From a virus, in IMG/VR virus record IMGVR_UViG_3300020452_000225, positions 1 through 43,282 of that record: a DNA stretch of 43,282 bases; one strand, given 5' to 3'. This document shows, piece by piece, positions 35,475-43,282 of the stretch. Below the pieces are notes generated by a model. It was not told where the DNA came from and did not search any database. It saw only the letters and a program-made list of their open reading frames with translations. Each line of letters begins with the position of its first letter. Positions within the stretch are counted from its first letter, which is position 1. The position numbers were made by a program, and so were the translations under genes.

Positions 35475-37883
35475 TTAGTGTGCGCGTGCAGTTTTAAAGG
35501 GGTGAGAAGCAAAAGCAAGATATACATAAGTATGGCCAGAGGTATTCATTCCACCATGATTGTTCCTCATTTTAAATCCATTGGAAACAAAATCACAATT
35601 ATAGCCAGCGGAAGCGTACTCAACTTCAGAAGAATTAGGAAAAATTAGTCTATCTGCAGGGTTATAAGAATTCCTTTCCATGTCATATAATCTCCATTCT
35701 GAACTATTGGTAGTTCTTATTAGAAGCCATGCAACTTTGAAGCCGGTGAATACAAATGGGCCGTCGCTACTTGATCCATTACCGGTGTATATACCCATTG
35801 CTGAATAACTTTCTACAGGTGCGAAGCAGTAGGCAAGATAATCCATACTTCCTACAGTTCCATAAGTAAATGTTGTATTTGTTACAGCAGTTACACGAGA
35901 ACTATCAACGGCTGGGTGTGAAGTATCAAAATAAAGCGTTTTAGTTGGATCTATTGACTTATGATAAACACGCCAACTTCTGGACCCTAAACCTTTAATA
36001 AAAATAACTCCAGGGGCTTGATTAAGTCCGTGTGCAATGACTGAACCTTGCGAAGGTGTGTATTTAACAATCGAGAATCCAGCAGTTGGGTTGGCTCTGA
36101 CTGTTGATGCAATGCTTGGGACACCACTACTAATGCTTCCAGCAGCAATCGTTGTGGTGGAAGATCCGGCGTCCCAGGCATAACCCACATAAGAACGTCC
36201 ACTTAAGTTGACTTCATTTCCTGCAGCTAAACTAAAGCTATTGCTATTAAATGCTGTAAGTTGTGTACTTTGAGATCTTGTTGCTGAACCTGTATCTATA
36301 TACATAACTTGTGTAGCCCCACGAACGGCATCATACACTACGTTATTTGTAGCATGTGATCTACCTTTAATCCAAACAAAATCAGGTGACAGTGTGGTTG
36401 CTATATCACGACTTGTACTATTACCATCCCAAATATTCGTATCAAAATACTTACTGCCATCCGCAATCGTTGGGGTCGGTAAGTTTGCGGTGTTTAAAGA
36501 CTTGAAATTAGTAGGTGCGGTATACGCGAAGGCACGTTGGCCGAAGTTTGCAGCAATAGTAGCGCCACCATAAGGGCGAGCGATTGCCCTATATGTTCCA
36601 GCGGACAATGTATAAACAGGATTGGCACCCGTCTCAGGATTGCTAGACGACATCCAAGTACCATTTTTACCAAAATACAACTTGTTGTTGTCTAAATCCA
36701 TTGCAACCTGAAAGACATCACCTGCTCCTAATGCGCTGCCATAAGATGGTTGACTGTTGCTGTTAATTTTTGTCCCCTGCTCAAACGTGTAAGCATACGA
36801 AAGAGCATCTTGCCCAGGATAATTATCAGTTATTTCAGAAGCAGCTATTCCAACAGTTGTAGCACTGCCCGCTGCAACAAGTGTAGTTTCAAAATACCAT
36901 TTACCGCTAGACACAGCAATTGTGCTGTTGCAGCGTGTTACACCGCCACCTGTTTGTGGGAGATCTAAATTACCATTTGTTGGCGCATTAGTGCTATTTG
37001 ACAAAGGATTCCAAGTCGCATAGTTACCAACAATTGATCCGCCGGGATCACCACCACTCGATGCAGTGCCGTTGACTGGGGTGTCAACTAATGAGTCGTT
37101 CCCAACTCCTGCCGTAACACTCAAATTGTTAGGCGTCCAGTTGTTACTATTTCCGGAAGTATCTTTCCCTAGCGTTGTTGCAGTTGCGCCGCTGTTATCT
37201 GCAAACTTCAGCCTGAATCCATTCGTTCCAAATGACAATCCGGCTGTATCAATTCCTTGCCACACTCCGTTATCGTCAAACGCCCCAAATGACGTGGGGT
37301 CAAGCGCAGCGCCGTCAACCAGAATGCACTCGGCTAAGTAACCGTTGAAAGCGTAACTAGAGCCCGAATAAGATGCGCCAGAACCTTGCCCTATCCTATG
37401 GTCAGCAGCGGAATTGACGCCAGTATCTGCATTCTGAGCAGGATTATTAGTTTGGGAAAAATCAGTAACTTGCGAGCCATTTATGTAAATTTTTATTCGA
37501 TCATTTGCCGTACTTTGTGTTGTGTCAAACGCTACAACTAGGTGCAAAAAACTTGATGGATCTCGAAAGACTTGGGTGGTTTCTCTGAATACAACTTGTG
37601 CCGTAGTAATCCGAAATTTATCATTCGGCATAAAGAAAAATTGAATCTGATTCGTATTGCCGCCATCGTCAGGACCAGCACCAAAAAAGAATTGGTTTGC
37701 ACTTTGGCCACTTTTCTTTATCCAGCCGCTCCAAGTCCACGTCTTGCGATTACCTGCAGAACTTGGAGTTCGACTAAGGTGGGATGAATCCGGTGCGTTG
37801 AACCTAAGACTACGTTCAATAGCGAAGGTATCACCGCCGGTAGCACCACTGGCACCGGCTAGCATGTTATTAAATACTGGCAT
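35475..37883 (-). CDS. Large adhesin with lectin-like and SPRY-like domains
   Basis: This 802-residue protein appears modular. Residues 20-200 look like a concanavalin A/LamG jelly roll (TWSGWIKKSGQSANQFFFGA; HLVVAFDTT; KIYINGSQVTDF; FNGYLAECILVDG). Residues about 300-460 look like a SPRY domain (KWYFETTLVAAGSATTVGIA; VAMDLDNNKLYFGKNGTW). The rest has repeats of the type P-x-F-V/I-x-I-K-G (DFVWIKGRS, GVIFIKGLG, AWLLIRTTN), each followed by W-x-x-Y-D/H. This layout is known from host-binding proteins of marine phages. It likely binds cell-surface glycans. Confidence 0.8.
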   Translation of the reverse strand: MPVFNNMLAGASGATGGDTFAIERSLRFNAPDSSHLSRTPSSAGNRKTWTWSGWIKKSGQSANQFFFGAGPDDGGNTNQIQFFFMPNDKFRITTAQVVFRETTQVFRDPSSFLHLVVAFDTTQSTANDRIKIYINGSQVTDFSQTNNPAQNADTGVNSAADHRIGQGSGASYSGSSYAFNGYLAECILVDGAALDPTSFGAFDDNGVWQGIDTAGLSFGTNGFRLKFADNSGATATTLGKDTSGNSNNWTPNNLSVTAGVGNDSLVDTPVNGTASSGGDPGGSIVGNYATWNPLSNSTNAPTNGNLDLPQTGGGVTRCNSTIAVSSGKWYFETTLVAAGSATTVGIAASEITDNYPGQDALSYAYTFEQGTKINSNSQPSYGSALGAGDVFQVAMDLDNNKLYFGKNGTWMSSSNPETGANPVYTLSAGTYRAIARPYGGATIAANFGQRAFAYTAPTNFKSLNTANLPTPTIADGSKYFDTNIWDGNSTSRDIATTLSPDFVWIKGRSHATNNVVYDAVRGATQVMYIDTGSATRSQSTQLTAFNSNSFSLAAGNEVNLSGRSYVGYAWDAGSSTTTIAAGSISSGVPSIASTVRANPTAGFSIVKYTPSQGSVIAHGLNQAPGVIFIKGLGSRSWRVYHKSIDPTKTLYFDTSHPAVDSSRVTAVTNTTFTYGTVGSMDYLAYCFAPVESYSAMGIYTGNGSSSDGPFVFTGFKVAWLLIRTTNSSEWRLYDMERNSYNPADRLIFPNSSEVEYASAGYNCDFVSNGFKMRNNHGGMNTSGHTYVYLAFASHPFKTARAH

Positions 37884-37886
37884 ATA

Positions 37887-38480
37887 TCAAGCTACGTAGT
37901 TAGCAGTTACATTGCAGGTAACAGTTGTACTATTCATTACGATGTAATCAATACGATCAACAGCTCCGGCAGTAGAAGTAAGAGTAATGCCTGTAGCACC
38001 GCCTACAAACTTCATAGTGGTAGGGAATGAGCCACTTTCTGTTCCTGCATAAACAATGAAAATAGAACCGGTTTGACCTTCAGCCGCAGTAGCAAGGTTG
38101 CTTAGAGCAACAGTAAAGGTACCACTAGGTGACAGCTTAAAATTATTACTAGCGTTTAGATCAAGAGTAAAGGACGTGCCAGATAGCTCAGTGATATCGC
38201 CACGTTGAGCTGCAGTAAACGTCTGAGCAGTATCTGTTTTAGCAGTATCTGCATCAAAGGCTTGAATAGAAGAACCAATGTCTGAGTCTTGTGCATAACC
38301 ACTAAGGTCAACAGCAGCAGCCTGTGTACTTACAAGTGCTGATCCTTCCTTGACATATAGTTTGTTTTGGTCAGTTGCATAACATACCTCTCCTTCTTGG
38401 ATGTCTGCTACTGAACTATTAAGATTAGAATATGTACCTCGCGCCACGCGCACAGGTGTTCTGTTAGTAGGTGTAGGCAT
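37887..38480 (-). CDS. Fiber or virion surface protein
   Basis: This 197-residue protein starts MPTPTNRTPVRVARGTYSNL, followed by QEGEVCYATDQNKLYVKEGS, the hyaluronidase/fiber-like entry pattern (G-E-x-x-Y-A-T-D-x-x-x-L-Y) widespread in phage fibers. The C-terminal 100 residues are beta-rich, Thr/Ser/Gly-rich. It lies between the fiber stalk and the adhesin and shares one base with the fiber gene, so it probably joins or decorates the fiber. Confidence 0.7.
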   Translation of the reverse strand: MPTPTNRTPVRVARGTYSNLNSSVADIQEGEVCYATDQNKLYVKEGSALVSTQAAAVDLSGYAQDSDIGSSIQAFDADTAKTDTAQTFTAAQRGDITELSGTSFTLDLNASNNFKLSPSGTFTVALSNLATAAEGQTGSIFIVYAGTESGSFPTTMKFVGGATGITLTSTAGAVDRIDYIVMNSTTVTCNVTANYVA

Positions 38481-39862
38481 TAGTCGAAAGATCCTCCGTC
38501 AAAAGTTTGTGATGTAGATACAAGTGAACCGCCGGTATTAAAATTACCAGCATCAATAGTTGGCGAGCCACCATTGCTCCAATTCAATACTCCGACACCA
38601 TTAGTAGTGAGGACTTGATTAGCAGTTCCAGTGTCATTAGGCAGTGTCAGCGTATAAGTAGCCGCTGCACTGTGTGGTGGTCCTTTAATCTTGACGCCAT
38701 GAGAATTATTCTCACAGTTAAGAGTGATCTGACCTGAGCCATTTGTTGCATCACCAGTAACCACTGGGATGTTTTTTGTTAGGTAACGATCTTCTGAATC
38801 ATTGGCAAAATAACTCATCCATACCCAAGATGAAGCAGAAGAGTCATACCTAAGCCTTACCGTTAGGCCACTAGCACCTACAAAGCCGCTAGGAACGCCT
38901 GAAAGTGGGCTAAATGATTCAACACCTGTGCTGTTACCCATCTCAACGTAGTCGTTGTTAGAAGGGCTTCCAGGTATCGCTGCTACGTTTGCAATTAGCG
39001 TGAACAACACAGCACTAGACACAGCCGCACTGGCTGCGTTAGCGGTGTTCAATGCCGTTGTGGCATTAGTAGAAGCTGTGTTTGCTGTAGATGTTGCAGA
39101 AGTAGCTGCTGTATTAGCTGAATTAGCTGTAGTAACGGCACCATTTGCAGTAGTTGTTGCACTGTTAGCCGTAGTGGCAGCGGCGTTAGCTGCAGATGTA
39201 GCTGCGTTGGCAGTACTAATAGCTGAAGCAGCATCTGTGGCTGCTGAGTTAGCTGTAGTTACAGCCCCCTGAGCGGTAGTGATAGCTGTAGCGCTATCTG
39301 TAGAAGCTTGAGAGGCTTCTGAGGCAGCAGTGACACTACTTGCGGCAGCAGCCGTTGCAGATGTCTGAGCCGCCGCAGCGTCGGTCGAAGCTTGTGTGGC
39401 TTGGGCAGAGGCTGTAGAAGCACTGGCGGCAGCAGCCGTAGCCTGTGTAGTAGCAGTAGCAGCGCTTGCAGCAGCGGCTGTACTGTTTGTATTGGCTGTA
39501 TTTGAAACTGTAGTAGCTAATTGGGCCGCTGTTTCAGCAGCAGAAGCTACGTTTTCAGACTCTTGTGAAATATACAGAGACTGAACAAAGTTATCATTCA
39601 GATCTTTAGATCTAATAGCTGATCCAGCAAAGAATGCCGCCTTAGTATCAGCCGAGTTTGTAGAACGAAAAATCCTAATTGCCACACCGCTTGATGGAGC
39701 AGTAGTGAATTGAAGAGTTGTAGCGTTGGCGTAAGAATATGCAGTTGTAGCCGTACCATCTAACGAAACGTAGACGTCGGTCTCATCGATATAGGGGAAT
39801 GTAAAATTGAAGAGGACGGTAGAACCATCCCCTGTATAAAGATTTTCAGTTGTTGACGCCAT
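38480..39862 (-). CDS. Tail fiber (gp17-like N terminus, Ala-rich stalk)
   Basis: This 460-residue fiber has the T7 gp17 N-terminal anchoring domain: TENLYTGDGSTVLFNFTFPY, then DVYVSLDGTATTAYSYAN and AGSAIRSKDLNDNFVQSLYI. Residues 100-280 are a long Ala/Thr/Ser/Asn stalk with near-regular repeats such as TTANSATTTANGAVTTANSA, likely a trimeric coiled or spiral shaft. The last 180 residues are beta-rich. The repetitive stalk DNA makes misleading long frames on the other strand. Confidence 0.9.
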   Translation of the reverse strand: MASTTENLYTGDGSTVLFNFTFPYIDETDVYVSLDGTATTAYSYANATTLQFTTAPSSGVAIRIFRSTNSADTKAAFFAGSAIRSKDLNDNFVQSLYISQESENVASAAETAAQLATTVSNTANTNSTAAAASAATATTQATAAAASASTASAQATQASTDAAAAQTSATAAAASSVTAASEASQASTDSATAITTAQGAVTTANSAATDAASAISTANAATSAANAAATTANSATTTANGAVTTANSANTAATSATSTANTASTNATTALNTANAASAAVSSAVLFTLIANVAAIPGSPSNNDYVEMGNSTGVESFSPLSGVPSGFVGASGLTVRLRYDSSASSWVWMSYFANDSEDRYLTKNIPVVTGDATNGSGQITLNCENNSHGVKIKGPPHSAAATYTLTLPNDTGTANQVLTTNGVGVLNWSNGGSPTIDAGNFNTGGSLVSTSQTFDGGSFD

Positions 39863-39865
39863 TGT

Positions 39866-42800
39866 TTACTGTTTGTAGAAGTTCTGGATGTTGTCTGCGT
39901 ATTGCTCCTGTTCAGCGCGACTTACATCAGCCTCACCTGTTCCGAGCTTGGCTCTCCGGGTTTCACGAGTGTCTCGATAATTTTGAGATACATCACTAGA
40001 GCCATTCATCAACTCACGCTTTGCGTCAGAGATAAATCCACCAGTAATGCGGTCTAAGCGTTCATGCCAGCGGGACTCTTCTTTGGGTTCTACAGGATCA
40101 CCGTTCTCATACATACCTTTATCGAAGGCAGCCTTCCAGGTGTTGTATTCCTCCCAGAAGATATGATCCTTATCGCCTAATACACTATTGATAGCTTTAG
40201 CTAGTCCACCCTTGGCATAGATCTCCTTACGGAGGAGTTCGGCTTCTAAAGGTTCTACGGGAATGCCGCCAACTCGGAGAGGGACCATGTTGGCGATTCG
40301 CCCATAACCCAGGTCAGCTAGAACTTGGACAGTAGGGTTATTGGTAGAAGTTTGGGTGGTAAAGGGGTTAATGAGGTTCATACGGTTGCTCTGATATTTA
40401 GTCAGAGACTTCTCACCAGTCAGGACGTCTGTAACTGCAATGGGCTGTGTAAAACCTAACTTTGTAGATACTCCACCCGTAGCCTTAGCTATATACTCAT
40501 CCCTCCAGTTCTGGTATTCATGCATCGACTCAGCGATAGCATTCTCAAAGGTCATACGGAGCTGAGCACCACCAAAGGCTCTATTAGTTAGATCCAATAG
40601 GGTCTCGGGGATTGTATCTGCTCCCCATCCCTCGAAGTCCATAAAGGCTGCCAGGTTTGTGAAACCTTGGAATAGAGGCTGTGAGTCAAGAGCACTAGCA
40701 ATGAAGAAAGGAAGTGCGCCTACTACATGAGCGACGTCACCCTCAGCTAATTCACTGGTTAGGCTTACTGAGTCAGCAACCATTGACCAAATCATTGAGG
40801 CGCCTGGGATGGCTTTATGCTCTACCCAGACAGGCTTACCGTCTTCAGTCTTCCAAGGCATACGTGCTGAATAAGGCTTATGCTCTTGAAGCCAAAGGCG
40901 GCGAGTTTCACCGTTATTTAGGAAGGGGCTAGGACCATATCCAGTTAGGTTGTCTTGGCTAGCTGCAATACCCGCCATAGTGGCAAATGCAGAGCCAGCA
41001 GCAACACGTCCCTTAAGGATTGAAGCTTGATCAGCAGTACCCATACCCTGACGAACTACTTGGTCATACTCACCTATAAACACACCCACAGGAGTTCCCT
41101 GAAGGCCATATTCAGTGATACGGACGCCGGTAGTTAAGAAGGGCATGAAGAAAGTACGACCACCAGGCAGAGCGTGGATGGCATCACCAATCTTCTTCAT
41201 ACGACCTGTTAAAGGTGTCTGGAATGCAGCAGATTCTGTGATGTTGATTAGATCATCATCCAAGATCTGACCATTAGGGGCAAGCTTACGCTCAGCGATC
41301 TTGTTGTACTCAGCCTTACGGATTTCACCTGCTGAACGAGGATCACCCTGCTTAGCAATCTTGGCCGCTTCATCAGCAGCCTGCACCTTCATCTCCATAC
41401 GGGCTAGCAATGTCTTGGAGAAGTCATCACCAGATTGAAGAGCCTTACCAGGCCACTGGAACCACTTACTACCACCTAAATCAACAGCCCACTTGAACAT
41501 ATGGGCGCCAGTACGTTCAGCTTCCGTTTCTGCTGCGTTGATAATGTTGTCCAGATCCTTACTCATTTGAGCTGAGTAATCGGTCATCTTGGACCGTGGA
41601 GTTGTGATTGAGTTCTTACTACCGAAGGAGTCATATCCAACACGGAGTGCATCGAATACAGTCTCGTGGAAGGCTCCTAGAGCGTGATAAGAACGCGCAG
41701 CACCTGCGAAATCTCCATCCATCAACCGACCAACAGGACGGGAGATGAGGGAACGCTCTCCAATAGCTGTAATGTTGCCGCCGATGTTGCGGAGGTGGGT
41801 TAAAGGGCCAGACAACAGGGAGTTAATCATGATCCCGCTCATGCGGGCCCAGCCTGTACGACCTACAGCTTCAAAGAACTGCATCTGGAGTTTTGGATCA
41901 CCCTTCGAGAACTGAAGACCGATAGCAAGCTTCTTAAGCTGCTGCTTACCTTTCTTCAATTCGATTGGATCAAGGCTATTCAGGTTTGTACGGAGTTCTC
42001 CGAAGACCTTCATGGCAGCTTCTTTGTCTTTATCGACAGCTTTCAGGGCATCCATAGGGACATCCTTCCACTGTTCTAGGTTCTTAGAGCTGAACTGAGT
42101 GGCTTCTTTCTTGACGTTGTATAGAGCCTCGACGCGATTCAATAGCTGATCAGCTTGCACCTTTACGGAGCCACCTACTTCATCTATATCAAGGATATTC
42201 TTAGACAGAACACCCACACGCTCAGCAACAGACTTCATCAATGTATCGAGAACTACAGCGCCACCGGCTTCAGTTCCTTTAATTCCTCTATTTGAAGTGA
42301 AGAGGAGGCCTTCTAGGTCAGCTACGTTTTTAGAATTAGCAAATTCTGCCAAGCTACGGAAGGTTTCTTCTACATATTCACCAGGCTGACGGCTTAGACG
42401 ACGGCTGATGTCATCAACATCAACGTTCTCAATACGTGCAGCGATGAAGTCTTTAAGACCTTGGACATCCTTAATCTGTTCAACATCAACCTCGTCGATG
42501 AGAGATCGACCACCACCAGGTGCAGCATCTTCCCAGAAGGAAGCGGCAGAGCTATTGATGTCTGGATCCTTATCCATCTGAACAGCGCGTTCTTGAGGCT
42601 CGAAGGTGGCGGGCTTGCCGTTCAGAGCTTCGTCCTTATTCTTTTGAACAATTCCTGCCAGTAGTTCTTGCTCAGCGGCCCGGTTCTCAGTCTTAAGGGT
42701 TAAGTCAACAGGCTCTAATGTGCCATCAGCACGGACAACCCCAAACTGAGTGGCGTGGTCCGGGTCAGGGTTACCAAAACCCACACGGGAATAGATGTTG

Positions 42801-43282
42801 CCCCTGATATCCTTATTACCACGGATTGTGGCTTCGGATGGTCGAACATCAACACCCTGAGCGGATACAATTGTGCCAGGCTCCATATCCTTAAGCTGCC
42901 TCCGAAACTCGGAGACCATCGCCTTCCCATCTGTTCCGATCTTGCCATCACCAAGCATGTCCCAGGAGATGTCATACGATTGGAATTGATCACCCAATAG
43001 TGGTTCAGGGGTGTAATACCAACCAACCTCGCCACCACCTTTTAAGCGTTGGGTGACCTTGGTCATCTCGGTCTCACTTAAGGCCAGAGGCTGACGTGAT
43101 GGGCTCTTAGCTGGACGACCAGAGACAGTATTGTTCTCTTCAAATGCAGCCTGGGCGTAGTTGCCTTCAGGTGCTTCGCTTGCAACTGATTTAGCAGCGG
43201 CTACCTTTGCATCTACAGAACCCTTGACAGCATTACCTGCCCGCAGTCCCTTGTAGAGTTTCTGGACTCCAATGACACCAAT
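39866..43282 (-). CDS. gp16-like internal core protein, main part (start lies at 820 across the joint)
   Basis: This is the large C-terminal part of the gene that begins at 820. The frame is open to the window end and matches in phase, so the internal ATG at 43066 is not the likely start. Recognisable stretches are WARMSGIMINSLLSGPLTHL, the S-G-x-x-T-x-x-x-N core segment common in podoviral ejection proteins, GAHMFKWAVDLGGSKWFQWP, and TFFMPFLTTGVRITEYGLQG. The protein would form the inner core with the gp14- and gp15-like proteins and be ejected into the periplasm. In circular order it follows the gp15-like gene, and the fiber gene comes next, as in T7. Confidence 0.85.
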   Translation of the reverse strand: MGVIGVQKLYKGLRAGNAVKGSVDAKVAAAKSVASEAPEGNYAQAAFEENNTVSGRPAKSPSRQPLALSETEMTKVTQRLKGGGEVGWYYTPEPLLGDQFQSYDISWDMLGDGKIGTDGKAMVSEFRRQLKDMEPGTIVSAQGVDVRPSEATIRGNKDIRGNIYSRVGFGNPDPDHATQFGVVRADGTLEPVDLTLKTENRAAEQELLAGIVQKNKDEALNGKPATFEPQERAVQMDKDPDINSSAASFWEDAAPGGGRSLIDEVDVEQIKDVQGLKDFIAARIENVDVDDISRRLSRQPGEYVEETFRSLAEFANSKNVADLEGLLFTSNRGIKGTEAGGAVVLDTLMKSVAERVGVLSKNILDIDEVGGSVKVQADQLLNRVEALYNVKKEATQFSSKNLEQWKDVPMDALKAVDKDKEAAMKVFGELRTNLNSLDPIELKKGKQQLKKLAIGLQFSKGDPKLQMQFFEAVGRTGWARMSGIMINSLLSGPLTHLRNIGGNITAIGERSLISRPVGRLMDGDFAGAARSYHALGAFHETVFDALRVGYDSFGSKNSITTPRSKMTDYSAQMSKDLDNIINAAETEAERTGAHMFKWAVDLGGSKWFQWPGKALQSGDDFSKTLLARMEMKVQAADEAAKIAKQGDPRSAGEIRKAEYNKIAERKLAPNGQILDDDLINITESAAFQTPLTGRMKKIGDAIHALPGGRTFFMPFLTTGVRITEYGLQGTPVGVFIGEYDQVVRQGMGTADQASILKGRVAAGSAFATMAGIAASQDNLTGYGPSPFLNNGETRRLWLQEHKPYSARMPWKTEDGKPVWVEHKAIPGASMIWSMVADSVSLTSELAEGDVAHVVGALPFFIASALDSQPLFQGFTNLAAFMDFEGWGADTIPETLLDLTNRAFGGAQLRMTFENAIAESMHEYQNWRDEYIAKATGGVSTKLGFTQPIAVTDVLTGEKSLTKYQSNRMNLINPFTTQTSTNNPTVQVLADLGYGRIANMVPLRVGGIPVEPLEAELLRKEIYAKGGLAKAINSVLGDKDHIFWEEYNTWKAAFDKGMYENGDPVEPKEESRWHERLDRITGGFISDAKRELMNGSSDVSQNYRDTRETRRAKLGTGEADVSRAEQEQYADNIQNFYKQ
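43207..43279. repeat. Terminal direct repeat, right copy
   Basis: Identical to positions 1-73. Removing one copy yields a circle of about 43,206 bp in which the gp16-like gene is uninterrupted (about 1386 residues). Confidence 0.9.

Noticed and set aside
38955-39272. 105-residue Ala/Val-rich frame on the plus strand
   Set aside because: It is the antisense of the repetitive Ala/Thr stalk of the tail fiber, with low complexity and no start signal.
39866-43066. gp16-like gene starting at the ATG at 43066
   Set aside because: The frame is open upstream to the window end and joins in phase to the ATG at 820 across the terminal overlap.
1-43282. CRISPR array, insertion sequence, or photosynthesis genes (psbA, hli)
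   Set aside because: No regularly spaced repeats, no transposase with flanking inverted repeats and no photosystem-like sequences were recognised on either strand.

Overview
The window is an essentially complete genome of a T7-like podovirus of marine picocyanobacteria (a P-SSP7/Syn5-type cyanopodovirus), cut at an arbitrary point of a circular or terminally redundant assembly. The evidence is the T7-style gene order (single-subunit RNA polymerase, SSB, endonuclease I, primase-helicase, family A DNA polymerase, exonuclease, portal, scaffold, capsid, tail tube A/B, core proteins, fibers, terminase), a short split ribonucleotide reductase with MazG between replication and head genes as in cyanophages, and a 39-bp piece of a tRNA-Leu(UAA) gene just downstream of an integrase gene. 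The first 73 bases recur at the very end, and one internal core gene reads in frame across the joint, so the unique circle is about 43,206 bp.

Almost everything is read from the minus strand, so in transcription order the map runs from high to low coordinates. About 30.5-29.4 kb is a gene-poor zone between the terminase and the early genes, where the physical ends of a T7-like genome are expected. It holds a promoter-like 20-mer, a C/G-rich hairpin and a CG-rich block. From 29.4 to 26.8 kb lie about ten small early genes, mostly unknown. One gene at 27.6-27.9 kb runs the opposite way: a ribbon-helix-helix protein with a cysteine-rich tail. From 26.8 to 22.8 kb come the RNA polymerase, a MarR-like winged-helix regulator overlapping a tyrosine integrase, the attP-like tRNA-Leu piece and a terminator.

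From 22.8 to 13.7 kb lies DNA metabolism: SSB, endonuclease I, primase-helicase, a thioredoxin-like protein, DNA polymerase, endonuclease VII, exonuclease, a DUF3310 protein, MazG and both ribonucleotide reductase subunits. These genes are tightly coupled, often with ATGA overlaps. From 13.7 kb to the start, and on across the joint to 39.9 kb, lies the virion: gp7.3-like protein, portal, scaffold, capsid, tail tubes and the gp13/gp14/gp15/gp16-like core set. From 39.9 to 30.6 kb come the fibers and adhesins, a GH19-type endolysin, small membrane and packaging proteins, an HNH endonuclease, lysine-rich mini-proteins and the large terminase.

The most interesting content is regulatory. (i) A 20-bp sequence is repeated exactly inside the RNA polymerase gene and below the terminase, and its core reappears in degenerate form just ahead of many early genes, which lack Shine-Dalgarno sites. 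(ii) A 10-mer, ATCTCTCATC on the minus strand, occurs ten times, always in one orientation. (iii) The winged-helix regulator, integrase, attP piece and divergent ribbon-helix-helix gene together look like a compact decision module for integration. No photosynthesis gene (psbA, hli) was recognised.
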